This document shows positions 1 to 11,413 of a DNA stretch of 64,000 nt, piece after piece. A model generated the notes under the pieces. The model saw only the letters and a program-made list of their open reading frames with translations. It was not told where the DNA came from and ran no database searches. Numbering within the stretch: position 1 is the stretch's first letter; each line of letters starts with the position of its first letter. The position numbers and the translations under genes are program-made. This DNA comes from Nemania diffusa (taxonomy: Eukaryota; Ascomycota; Sordariomycetes; Xylariales; Xylariaceae), in assembly GCA_038501195.1 (NCBI GenBank), contig JBBPUQ010000004.1, positions 1,426,001-1,490,000 of the forward strand. The letters run 5' to 3'.

Positions 1-1470
1 GGCAGGTAGAAGAGATAGATCCCTGTTGGTCTGTCGATACGTGCCAGCTCACCAAAGGGAACCCAAGATGCTGGAAGGTAGGACAGAATTCCAGACACAG
101 GACGAGTGTAGCGAGGTAGGCCGGTTTGTTGATTGTCCCTGTCTTTCCCGCTGGTGACAGTGGATGTAACCTTAGACATTGGATGTTCTCTAATAAGCTC
201 CGATATAAATTCCCAGCTTTAGCGACTGTCTTGAGAGAGAATGGCTTGCAGGTATGGCCAATGCATTGCTTCCCAACAATCGACCTTTAGCCCCTATAAA
301 TAGCCATTTACATACCATAAATATGCTCCCAGGCCGGCCATGAGAGCATTTTCGCCGACAAAGCAGCTGAGAGCACTATCAAATCGTCTCTCACTCTTAT
401 CCGATTTAGCACTACAAGTTCAATGCAGCTTACTAAACATTCAGTATAGCAGCATGTGCACCTAGATACATCCAATAAGGCCCAGGCAGCCAGGCTCGCG
501 TATGCGACCCTGAGGCGTAAAGAAGAGTGCATGCATATCATGCACTTAGTAATGTGTTAAGTCCTTCTCTCGTGCATATAGCCAATCATGATTATTCCAC
601 TGTTCCATCGTTCCTATTCTGCGGTTAGGTAAGTTGGGGTAACATCAGCCATCCCTGTCTTCTACCATCTTGCTCTCCGAATAGCTTCAAGGTACGTGTT
701 AAACCCACAATAATACTTGCCACGGATACTTTATATTTAGAAATGTCTTGCGTCAGTCTCTATCTTGCAGATACTAGATGCATATGTTCCTAGTAAGTAT
801 TGTGGGCTTAGAACAGTCACGCCCAGTGAAGCGCAAAGGGTTTCTTAAATCTTCCCCTCTAGTTTCAACAATAGAATTTTTGTATTGGTCTGTAGCATTG
901 TCAGTTTGAAGGTGAAAGATACTATACACAACCTGCATTGTGTGATGATGGTAGATCAATCAGTGAGAAATGATGAATAGAGGGTGGACCCATATTGTCA
1001 CAAATGAATACGGCGTATTAGATGGGTTCCGCTGTAAAGAGTGGAGTGTTTGTGATGATAGGTACCTACACAGTAGCTTTATGATATTGCTGCTGTTGTG
1101 TTGGTGTCAGGGCTTGCGCGTGAGTCCTCTAGCTTATGTTAAATTCCTCCGCTTCTTGTGCCTACTCATGTATAAATAAGGCTCGTTCTATATCAATGTC
1201 ATCCTTTAGCCGTATTCTAGATAAAATTAAATTAGTTGATACGCATTGAACTCTAGAGAGCTTTCCCTTCAGAGGAAATATTTTGATAAAGACTACTATT
1301 ATCGAGTTAAGAACTTGATGAATTCTAGGTCGGATCTTATAGTAGATAATGATGGACGATGCGATATATATATGAACAGTTGATAGTTATGGACTTTGTA
1401 GTTGAGAATGGACTGCTGTATATGAAGAAATCATTTTCACTGTAGAATATAACATACAAGATCGGAGCTT
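1..1470. other. Intergenic stretch, no supported gene
   Basis: Only short open frames (under 80 codons) with no recognisable domain, no paired splice signals and no codon-like composition are seen here. The stretch is moderately AT-rich, with scattered ATATAT runs. It holds the 3' flank of the rhodopsin-domain gene, whose stop lies at 1471-1473. I see no RNA gene or repeat unit. Confidence 0.5.
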
Positions 1471-2636
1471 TTATGAACGAAGTTCCCTATCGATCGTCAC
1501 TGATCGACTAACATAGATTGAGTTCTTCCCTCCCTTAGAATAGACCATCCCCCCCTCACTTTCTTCCTTTACAAGCTGATCTTCTTGTAGATGGGCTTGG
1601 GAGCCTACTGATGCGGCTGCCCACCTATCTACGGCCGGAGACTGGCCAATATCTGAGAGCTTATAGCCCTGGTTTGACTATAGCGCATTTAGTAGCTGAA
1701 ACCTCTGTACATAGAATAACATATATACTCACAAACGCAGGCTTGGCTTTTCGAGCAATATATCGGTCCCATATTGGTTTCAAAGGTGGAATGGATGCAC
1801 AAAAATGCAGAATAAAAATCTCAGCGCTCGTCCATGCATAAAGTTCATATCCAGCCTCAGCTATCGAGCCAGATTTGGGATCGAGGGGCTGCGATAGCTT
1901 GTAGGTCTTAATAGTCGCAGAGATGACGGACAGTATGCCGACCCCAAACAGGGCAGTCAGACCCAATCTCTTGTTGACAGACATTTGTAGCCGCCATACA
2001 ATCGCGGCAGGTAGGACAGCAAGGATGAAATCCGTTACAACATTCAAGCTTGCACTAAAAGTGCCAAAGTCGGTTTTTATCGAGGGTCGCCAGCAGTGTG
2101 CTTTGGGAGCTAGGGAAGGGTCCCATAAAGCAGCCGGAATATCGCATTGCGTAAACGTGAAGATGGCGTCGAGGACGCCAACAATCGTATTGAGCCCTAA
2201 CAAACCCCATATAAAGTATTTTATACTCCTGGAGGATCCCCTCCCCAATATTCGGAGTATAAGGTAGCCAACCGCGATCTTTACAAGAAGCACAGTGACA
2301 ATGGCAAATGGTCGGGCTATGTAGTTAAGCTTGACCACGAAGGCCATTTGTTGCTCGTCGCGATAGGGTCTATCTCTAAACCCCCCATTCGTCGCCTGCA
2401 GCACGACTTGAACAGCTAAGGCAGCATATGAGGCCTAACGTCGTTAGTCATAAAGAGTTTCCCCGGCCAGGAGCTTGAATTCTCACCCATGAAAGGGACA
2501 TGCACATGTCATCCCAACTGAGTCCTCCATATCGAGTACGTGACCAGAGTCTCGTTATTAAAAGGAGTAATGCTATGATAGTTTGCGACAAATATATTGC
2601 TATTAGAGAGTTTGTTTTATCGACGTGTCCTGTCAT
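1471..2636 (-). CDS. Rhodopsin-domain (Pth11-like) integral membrane protein
   Basis: Fungal seven-transmembrane protein of the rhodopsin-domain family, an orphan GPCR-like group common in Pezizomycotina. It should sit in the plasma membrane; its ligand is unknown. Three exons read in phase: 2636-2487, 2434-1733 and 1677-1471, giving 352 aa, close to the usual family length. Introns are GTGAGA...GTTAG (2435-2486) and GTGAGT...TATAG (1678-1732). Family features seen are GGLSWDD in the first loop, the long hydrophobic helices, the extracellular CDIPAALWDP...AHCW segment, and TSAEIFILHFCASIPPLKPIWDR in the last helices. The third exon supplies a hydrophilic tail ending in SIYVSRSVTIDRE, typical of these proteins. 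Without it the frame would end in an unlikely tail read from the intron. The start is the first ATG in frame; upstream frame extensions begin with GTG. Family assignment is firm and the function is unknown. Confidence 0.85.
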
Positions 2637-4173
2637 CGTAGCATCTAGGAGGTCTAGCCGCTCGGCCACTTTCGAACTTTAGAGGTAGTGAGAAGACTAA
2701 ATCAGGAATAAGAAGGACTGATCGCGAAAGTCGACCTATAAGATCTAGGTATCATGTGCACCCTGAACTAGCTGGCATACTGTATACATACGATAGGCGT
2801 CCGAATTAGTTCTGTATTTACCTCGCTTTTCGATGCAATGTCAGGGCGCAAGCATTAGCGGGAACCCCCCCCGGTACCACATCTAACCAATCCTTCGGAT
2901 ATGGGGGTGCCGGCGCGCTATCTAAAGTACTCCGCAGGTGATCGGGTGGGAGAAGAGCCAATGACATGGGGAAGGAAAAATGACTTTAGTCCATATTATT
3001 TGCATTGCTGATTTGAGGAAGATCTTTTAAAAGTAGGATACACTCAATCCCCCATTCCTCACTTTGTTCAAGTGCTTATGAAATCTATTAAGATAAAATA
3101 GGCGAGCTACCCCTTCTTGGCATTCAATTTAAGTAATACAAGCCCAAATGTCGACCGATTTAACTTCCGAATCATACAGTAGAAGCATTTGTAGAAAATG
3201 ATATAATACATATGCGCACTGATTATATAAACCTGCTGTGACACTCCAGTGTTAACCAAGGGGAATGGGTGGGGGGTTTTTGTATGTTGGGGTAAGCAGT
3301 CGGCCAAGACAGCAAGTAGATTGTCAGTAGGAGATGTTAGTTGTATTATTACTAATAGTGATTAGAAAATCCGAGAAGAGGAAAAGGCAGTGAAATGCTA
3401 TGGGGGTCCTGCACCTTACAATGGGTATCAGGTATATAATATCAACCCCAACTAGCTAGCACATAATAATGTTTCAAATCACTTAATGACCGAGAAGAAA
3501 GAGAAAAGATCGGTATAGCTATCCATACTAAACTAGACTGATTCCTGATAATCCTATTTCACAATGAAGGATTTACGGTCCAGATAAGCTTTTGGGCCGA
3601 TCAATTAATCTATAGTGGAACTAGTAAATAGTGGTCGGGTGGTATCTCCGTGAGCTCCCTACTTAGTCACAGCCTACCAGTGCATAAAGGCACACACACA
3701 CATATTACCCACGTTATCTATCTAACCTGCAGGGTTGAATCATCAAGCATGTTGTGCATGTGCTGCAATGTGGCTACCCATGTCAAGCGGAAGCGAGGTT
3801 ACAAGAGAGCTAATAGTAACACCTGCCACTTCGAGAAACTAAAGGATGGCGGAAGCAGTACTATACGTAGTACTGCGTGTGCAAAGATCCTAGTCCCATC
3901 CTGCTAGGTAACTCTGCGATCCTACGCTTAAAGTTTGATGCTACATGCAGTATTCAGGCGGCACATAGTCAGCCGCAGGGCACTAGATTGTGATAGTTAT
4001 AGTGTCTTAATCGACGAAGGTCATTGGAAAACTACTGCACTGTTTGATGCTCTTACAGGTAAAGAAGAGCTTGGGAAGGCCGGGGGGACTGCTATACAAG
4101 CTGTTACAAGATATGCCTGAATGCGTCCTCGGGAAGCTTAATATTTGCTTTGTGCCAACTCCTTAATAAACTA
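2637..4173. other. Intergenic stretch between divergent genes
   Basis: This is the shared upstream region of the rhodopsin-domain gene (-) and the O-methyltransferase (+). It contains a run of seven to nine C near 2868-2875 and short CA repeats near 3691-3702. Small open frames at 3650-3907 and 3935-4120 on the + strand have no recognisable domain and are not called. Confidence 0.4.
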
Positions 4174-5724
4174 ATGCTCTGGGTGAACTCGTGGAGGATG
4201 ACAGACAATATTTCAGAAGATGCAGCTCAGAGGGACAGTGTTATGCGGGCGTTGGCCCGTGTAGCGGCTCAGGGCGACAAGTTCGAAGATGCTGAACCCG
4301 GGTCTCGGGAGTCACTAATCGAAGCTGCCCGAGACCTTCTCGCCGCCGCCGAGAGCCCGGTTGAATCATTGTTATGGAGTATCTGGAGTTTGGTCTGGCC
4401 CCTTAAGATTCGACACTTGTCACTAAGCATACACTAACTACGTAGAACAGCCAACCCGAACTGTTGCAGCGCGTGTTGCCATAGACCTTCAAATCTTCCA
4501 AACTGCCATTCAAGATGGGTCACGCCCAAAGAGCATAGCTGAGTTAGCTGGCCCCACGAAGGCGGCACCAGAACTTGTTGAGCGTATCGCTCGGGTGTGT
4601 GTCTCTATGGGCATGCTCGACGAGCAAGGACCTGGAGCCTACATACCCAATCGCCTCACTCGCGCATTGGCATGCCCGGAATACGCTGGCAGTATTATCT
4701 TCTGGTCTGTGATCTCTCGATTTGTCCTGATGAAAAATATTTTTGACATGATTGAGAATCAAGCTTTGACTGTACGCAGCTGTCATTTGCGCGACTGCCC
4801 GAATATCTAAGGAGCATTCGTTTTCAAAACCCCCAAGATGCCACCAGTGGTCCTTTTCAGTTCGCCAATCAGTGGGAAGGTCATGCCTTCGATTGGCTGA
4901 CAGGACACCCAGAGGTATTTCAAGCTTTCCACGGCTTTGTGTATACATTACGGGCTCACCGACCAAGCTGGTTCGACATGTACCCCGTCAAAGATCGTCT
5001 CATTGAGCGTATGAAGGTTGGAGGATCTTCTTCAGCACTAGTTGATGTTGGCGGAGGTATGGGCCAGACACTAGAAGACTTCCGGGTACATGTCCCCGAG
5101 TATACTGGCGAACTTGTGCTACAAGACTTACCAGAAGTCATTGAGGTCGCTCGAAAGCAAAGGCTTGATGCACGCATATCACTGCAAGCACACGATTTCT
5201 TCACGCCTCAGCCTGTCAAGGGGGCACGCGCTTACTTCATGCGCTCGGTACTACACGACGTGAGTGGATATCCTAGAGCAGCTCGCACCAGCTGTCGGTC
5301 ACTTTATTAGCCTTAACAACGGAATGCACTGACGCTTGAGGGTGTCGCAGTGGCCGGATGATGCATGCCGGAAAATACTCGGGCATCTCAAGGATGCCAT
5401 GGAGCCAGGTTATTCAAGAATACTTATCAGTGACTGCGTACGTACCTAAGCTTCCCTCACACATCATGCAAAGGCTATTCCACCAAGAGCTTTTGCAAGC
5501 AAAAAGGCTGCATTCTGGTTACTAAGTCTGTGTGGCAGGTGGTTTCTAACGAGAAAGCGGCATGGCAGCATGTGTCGCTAGACATTTTCATGATGGCCCT
5601 TGCCTCTGCCCAGGAGCGTACGGAGCACCAATGGTACAACCTTATCGAGAGTTGCGGTCTTAAGATATCGGGAATCTATAGTAAAGGTGTAGGAAATGAG
5701 AGCTTGATTGAAGTAGTAGCTTAA
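4174..5724 (+). CDS. SAM-dependent O-methyltransferase (plant COMT-like, fungal SM type)
   Basis: Transfers a methyl group from S-adenosylmethionine to a hydroxyl of a small aromatic or polyketide-like substrate, in the cytosol. Five exons keep phase: 4174-4387, 4446-4708, 4780-5259, 5351-5437 and 5539-5724 (409 aa, usual size about 400). Introns of 58, 71, 91 and 101 bp carry GT-AG ends; the first ends in CACTAACTACGTAG with a clear branch site. Exon 1 and early exon 2 hold the dimerisation/winged-helix part (IWKQPTRTVAARVAIDL across the splice). The SAM loop VDVGGGMG is near residues 247-254. The catalytic His is in LHDWPDD, at about residue 318 and split by intron 3 just after the Asp. The C-terminus QERTEHQW...GIYSKGVGNESLIE is typical. 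An in-frame ATG at 4198 is an equally possible start. No polyketide or peptide synthase is adjacent, so the substrate is unknown. Confidence 0.88.
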
Positions 5725-7750
5725 AGCAATTAAGGGGGTTCTAATAGCCAGTTTACGAAAGAATTGAAAGAAGAAAGAGAAAAGGAGACGTGCTGCTGCT
5801 TAAAATGCCATCATATAATATAGGTGCTCCACACTGCTACACGCGAGCCGTTATATTAAACGCGAAGCTGCGAAAGAAAAAAGCTACAGTTTCCCCCTAC
5901 CTAAACACTAATCATTAAAAATGTGACCAGTCGAAAGGATTGCCTTCCAGTTTCAGAGGTACGTAATCGCACGTTTGCAAGCCTATATATGAATCCTAAA
6001 AGAACAGAGTAGAGCTAACCATTCACTCTTCTGTTCCGTCGGTACTAGTTCCGAGATTTTCTCGGGCTAGCTAATTAACTATTCACCCGAATCATACAGA
6101 TGCAAGTAGTCTTTATTAAGTAGCAGTCGATTGCCCAGCATCATAAGCGGGGAGGGTCGCTTATATAGGACTGTTAGTATATTTAACGCTAGGGGACCTC
6201 TGCGTAGCAAAGACCCCATAGCCTCTCGAGGGATATGACGGTAGCAAATAGAGAACCAACCACGTCCTTTGTTGATATTGATCACGTCATTGCCAGCGAG
6301 CTATGTTAGACATAGCGAATGAGCTAGTCTAGAGCAGTTTATAAGTTAAAGAACTGCGCTCTTGTTTTCTCGACCGGCGCCCCTGTTTAAATCCCGAAAT
6401 CTTGTGTGACCTTACAGAGCATTCCCGCCAACACCTCTATCAATAGAGGTCTCCATAAATCCACTATGTTGGTCCACGAAAATAAGTTGTTGACATTTCA
6501 GCCAGAACAATACGACCCTGACAAGTTGCACCAAAATATAAGAGAACTATAGAGTCTTGTTCGTATCAAGAAAGAAGAGATCTCGCTACTGCGTGTTCAG
6601 ATCTCTAAATCACTGGGCACAGTAGCATCTCAGGGATAGGAAGACGAGAGGTCCAGACTCGGCCGAGAGCACTGCGAGCAATCGAGGGCATTCTCTGGCA
6701 TACAGAATGACGACGCACGAGAACGCCAATTTTAGTCCTCTTACTCTCAAAAATTGGATTCGAGCTCAGCAAGAATACCTTGATGACATATCATGTTTCG
6801 ATAGGAGATATCCTAGTGTGCTGGTGTTTAATCTACAGAAAGTTGGGTGCATCTATGGCTCGTTGACCGGCCACCTGGCAAAGTCATCCTATCGCAAATA
6901 ATATGACAAGCTGTCGAGTTATACTAACATACCTTAAGACTAACAAGCAATTATTTCTCGATTGCCATCTCGGTAGAGTTCGGCAATCCATGTCTATATC
7001 GAAAGTGTGGCCAGAAGTTCAACCCATCGAGTCAAGGTGACAACAAAGCAACGAAGCCCTCTTGGGACGATCTATCACTGTTCTATTCACCCAAGCAAGC
7101 TATCCAGCGCCATCAAACTTCGTATTCTATTGAGAGAGATACAGTGGCTATTCATCAAAGTACTTCTATCGCAGGAGTGAGGTTTTAAGGCCTAGTTATT
7201 ACGCTCACTCTCTCTTCTTTGTTTTAGGCTTGACATTGATATTCGGAAAGTGATTATATTATAGTATTTTCGAGTAAATTTAATTAGCACTCCTCGGTTA
7301 GCTATTCTTCATTTCACCTATATTACTAGTTATGCGGGCGTGAGCTCTTGCCCAGGAAGGGAAGTGAACCAGCTAGACTTAGATTGAAAATTTCAACGAA
7401 ACTCAGTATCCCTGAATCGATAGACTCACCCTACGTGATTCAACCGCCCGCACTGTCACATTGTCCGGATGGTCATCATTCTACGCGATTACTTAGGAAA
7501 CGAGATATAGTTATGCTAGTGGGAAAGGCCGTAGCAATTTTATCGGAACTCATCGCAATCGTATTATTCATCAACAGTCTCCTCCTTATAAAGCTAACAT
7601 CTCTTCCTCGCTTGTGAGGGTTGTCTCTTCCTGCCAGGACAGTCGTTGGGGATAACCACGGGCTCTGCGAATGCCCTTACTCTTCTATAGGAAAGGTTTA
7701 TTGGCAGTTTAAGTCATCGTAATCCAAGCTTCCCTAGTCCTAGACTATCT
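5725..7750. other. Gene-poor spacer with decayed coding-like sequence
   Basis: No intact gene is supported. The sequence is AT-leaning with many stops in all frames. A coding-like but interrupted stretch lies at about 6466-6720 and is listed separately. An 89-codon open frame at 7348-7617 has no recognisable domain. Confidence 0.4.
6466..6720 (+). pseudogene. Possible decayed gene fragment
   Basis: One frame starting at the ATG at 6466 reads like a hydrophilic, possibly coiled-coil protein (for example QPEQYDPDKLHQNIREL and RIKKEEISLLRVQISKSLG) but is broken by in-frame TAG codons. No splice signals would remove all of the stops. I do not recognise a family. It may equally be chance coding-like composition. 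Confidence 0.2.
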
Positions 7751-8663
7751 TCAGATTTCCGTCAGCTGGTTGTCGATGTGCTGATTCTTCTCTCTCGTCT
7801 TCTCTCTCAGCTCAACATTCAAGAAACGCCATAGGAAATAGCACCTTTCAAGATTATCAATGTTAATAGGATACCGAACGTATTTGCATCTGTGACATTG
7901 GCTGCTCTTGGGGGCGGCCCCGGTGTAGAAGAGAAATGCTTTTTCCATAGCGTCCTTATTTCCGAGGTGTCGTATGAGTCCACGAAGAGTTCTGAGCATT
8001 TCCATGTTACGCATCGCGTCGATCTCGTCTTTAAAAACATCCCACGGGTAGACCATCAAATTGCGAACGAGACTTGCCTGACGCCCGAATTCAATGCTGA
8101 AACGACCACGATTGTTCCGCTACTCAAGGATGAGATTTAGTTAGCAACAACAATCTTTTAGAAATGAACATAATGAAATAAGTAAAGTTCGGTGGATTGC
8201 CTACCGCTAGCTCCCACGAGTGCCAAGCTACGAGGATATCATCGGGAGACATGATAAGGTTGGCGTCTATACGCTTGACCGTGGCGCCAGTCCTATCACG
8301 ATATTGCTGGGCAACCTGGAAGCGGATGGTGTAATACTTGAGGGCAATGTAACGAGAATCCCTATCAACAAAAAAGAACTTGGGAACTTGTTGGTATTTG
8401 ATACCCTGGATCATAAATTTGCGTCCCTTCCTGTGCTTGATAGAGCAGCTATGGGAATATAGATAGACGAAGCGCCGTCCGGTGACTGCAAACTCCCAGA
8501 CCATGTAGCGAAGCTCGATGGGCAGTCTCGGAAAAAGTGTAAACTTGTCAAAACGGTCGTTAGTAGTGCCGGCCTGGTTACTGATAGCAACGGTGCTATG
8601 TCTGTCATTGCTTGTCTCGACGGTCACTACCTCGCCGCCGTCGCCGTCGCTCTGGCTTGCCAT
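7751..8663 (-). CDS. 2EXR domain-containing protein
   Basis: Member of the fungal 2EXR family, a large and mostly uncharacterised group named for a conserved Glu-x-Arg motif. The motif is seen near residues 43-56 as FPRLPIELRYMVWEFA. Two exons, 8663-8205 and 8119-7751, are joined by an 85-bp intron (GTAGGC...CTTGAGTAG, with TGCTAAC as branch site), giving 275 aa. After the splice the protein continues ...WELARNNRGRFSIEFGRQ..., then VRNLMVYPWDVFKDEI, which fits the second half of such proteins. The Ser/Thr-rich N-terminus is probably disordered. There is no signal peptide or membrane segment. The genes on either side are unrelated. Family call is good; the function is unknown. Confidence 0.75.
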
Positions 8664-10021
8664 GATGTGGCACTTGTTTCTTCAGCTAAGAGATTCCTCA
8701 AGTCAATATCTACATATTGAGGGCGAGAGTGTTGGTGGAGGGTTGAACGTGGAAATCAATAGGAGTTCTCCAGGATGGGGAAGACACGAGTAATGGCGAG
8801 ACGTGATAAATGTATAACAATGCGGAGGAAGTCAAAACGATGTTCGTGAATCGCAAGCTATAACCCATAGGTCTGCGGTTTGGGGGGATCGATGATCCTA
8901 GATGGGTTATATGTACATGAGAGAACGACGGGTGCAGAAGTGGTGTTCGTGGCAGCCGTAGAGCGGGTAAAGCATGGTAATATAAAAGAAAGTGCAAGGA
9001 GAAAAAAATACCTACCTCTTCTAAGAGAGAGAAGTTGTTGATACCAATCTAATATTGATCTTGCAACAGACAAGTGTGTTGGGGAGCAACTTGTGTGTTG
9101 ATGCTGCTTTGGAGTTGCAGGATCCCAGAAAATGGAATGGAAGAGAAGAGAAACCAAACAGAACTGCAAATTTTTTTTACATGCAAATATAGAATTGTGT
9201 CTATTTGCTAGGGCTGTCTAAACACTAGCTGGAGGGGGGAATTAGAACTGAAACTGATGCCCGAGAAACACTTGATATTGGATCTTTATTGGTTCGAGTG
9301 ATGAAGTTGCGGGTATAGGAGATAGGTTGTGGGCTGTGTACTTAGAGCATATATACGACGACAACTATGGAAACCCTTAACGTTACGGGAGGAACACAAA
9401 TTATAATATAATTACTTTAGGCCTCCAACCCTAGTAGACCACGGCGTGCCGGTATTATTAGTTTAGCAACATGATCTAAAGAGGTAAGCAGGCCTTTGCT
9501 AGCACCTTGTTATATGTCTTATCCTTGCACGACATTTATCTATTACTACTTCAAGATATAGAGGGCGTTATTTTCTTGACTTCACTTATTAGGGCTCCCT
9601 AGTTCAGATTATTTTTGCAAGGATAGCTTACGTATGACATTAGGAAACATTGACTGTTATTATATAAGGCTGTTGAGTACCATAAAGCATATATTGAGAA
9701 ACATCTTTATTCCCGGCCCTAACTATAATGTGAAGGCCTCTAAAGCTATATACAATTAAAATAATAGCTTGCTCCCTGCTTTGACATTAGATTTAATATA
9801 ACCCCAATTAGCTCTTTGTAGGGATATTGAACATGTTAGGGGTAAATGAAATAATAGATAACACCTAAATAATTGAAGAATAGAGAAAGGGAGAAAGAGG
9901 GAAACCAAAAGTACCAAAGTGCTGTGTATTTGGTACATATTCCTGAAAGCCCTTAACTGCATGAACAAGTGAGCCCCAGTCTCTATGATCTACAGGACTT
10001 CAGAGGGAAAGCATGTCTGCT
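8664..10021. other. Intergenic stretch
   Basis: Promoter side of the 2EXR gene, followed by an AT-rich spacer. Overlapping open frames at 8710-9169 on the minus strand are low-complexity and read against each other, with no domain. No gene is supported. Confidence 0.4.
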
Positions 10022-10215
10022 TGTCAGGTGGTAAAGTGACTAGACCCTATAGGGTGGTTATATCTATAGATTTAGCTATATATAGGGGACCTTCGGCTCC
10101 CCTTATAAATCTAGAAGTTCAGGAATCAATAAATCTTTATACTGAGCCCTATACTACACCTTTCTTCCTAGCTGTTACAGGACTTCTATTCACTCTGTAA
10201 CCTAATCTCCTGACA
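10022..10215 (+). repeat. Solo LTR of an LTR retrotransposon
   Basis: The 194-bp unit begins TGTCAGG and ends CCTGACA, a 7-bp perfect terminal inverted repeat with the canonical TG...CA ends. Inside are a TATAAAT box and, about 25 bp later, AATAAA, in the order expected of U3-R in + orientation. The flanking 5-mers are CTGCT (10017-10021) and CTTCT (10216-10220), matching at four of five positions, as expected of an aged target-site duplication. No internal gag-pol sequence is attached, so this is best read as a solo LTR left by recombination. Confidence 0.7.
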
Positions 10216-11413
10216 CTTCTACACAACTGTACTAAAGGGTAAGCTTAACTTCATAATAGCTGAATAGGGGAAATAATAGTTGCTCAATGATCAATCATGT
10301 ACTATATTCAACCCATTCTTCGCCCCAAATATGCTCGATCTAAGCGAAGGCGAGATCTAGTCCCGTAGTAGCCTGCCAAGAAGCACCGTATTATTAGCTG
10401 CTACAAACCTGGGAGATAGCGTAATAACTCGTCAGAAACTGCGGAACGAGAACAAACCTGCCCCGGAGGAACTCTAGATATTCCCATCCACGACCCAACG
10501 CGCAGGGCTCACCTATATGGTACTCAGGCCGTAAGACGTGATCATATTCCGCGCACTCTTGTTCGTCTCGCCCTTCTGCCATCAAGCACGTCGGCCTCCG
10601 CTGCTAGACCGGAGCCTATGCACACAATTAGGAGATACCGTAACCTCGGGTATCTAGCTCGAATGAAACCCGTCATCGGGAAGACATCAGGAGCTCGCAC
10701 CCCGGGCCCGTCTAGCAAGATCAACACTTTGAATTCGTTCAGTGCCGTGGCGAATATAGGCGTTGGGTTGACTGTAAGCCAAAAAGACGAATTGTACAAG
10801 TCTATCGCTGCGCTTGCTAGCTCTGTGGTCACGGGGTCTAGGATTGAAGAGAGAATGGATAGGTTCATGGGAAACTTGGGGGTCCACTACACTAATCATA
10901 TCTCGCACGAGCAGGGCCCAGAAATTTATCACTCCAAAGCGCATAGCAATAGTCTCGCTAAATTTTGAGTCTTGATTAATGAAGGGACAGTGTGCGAAGT
11001 GGCTACAATAGGGAACCCACGCTTGGCTTCGATAGAGGGTTGTTTGAGGGCGGACCCCAATGGAGGCTATCATCTATAAGAGTAGTGATATACCGAATTT
11101 CTTGAACACCACGATTATGTGTTGTTCCTACTATCACTGATTAATAAGGCACTCGCGCCTGATGAGAATCTAGTATGGTTTATATAAAGAGCGGGCTTGC
11201 CGGCTCATATTAGCTTCGTACATCGATTCACTCCAATCCCAATACCGAAGTGTGCTGTCTGATGCGGATCTCGTATGTATAGTTTGTAGTCTAGGCCTTA
11301 CTCTATTACTATTAGGCTGTCTAAGTGCATATATAAGCTATCGCCAAGAAGCATCTCCACCACAACTACTTACGTGATATCGAAGTCTTCGACAGTTCTA
11401 CTATTTTGCCCTG
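10216..11413. other. Spacer with overlapping unassigned open frames
   Basis: Two minus-strand frames (10542-10868 and 10687-11073) and one plus-strand frame (10618-10968) overlap. None shows a domain I recognise, and no splice model joins them. A decayed gene or chance frames in a slightly GC-richer patch are both possible, so no CDS is called. Confidence 0.3.

Noticed and set aside
4388..5538. Apparent frameshifts and stops breaking the O-methyltransferase
   Set aside because: Four GT-AG introns (58, 71, 91, 101 bp) restore one continuous reading frame with all motifs, so the gene is intact and not a pseudogene.
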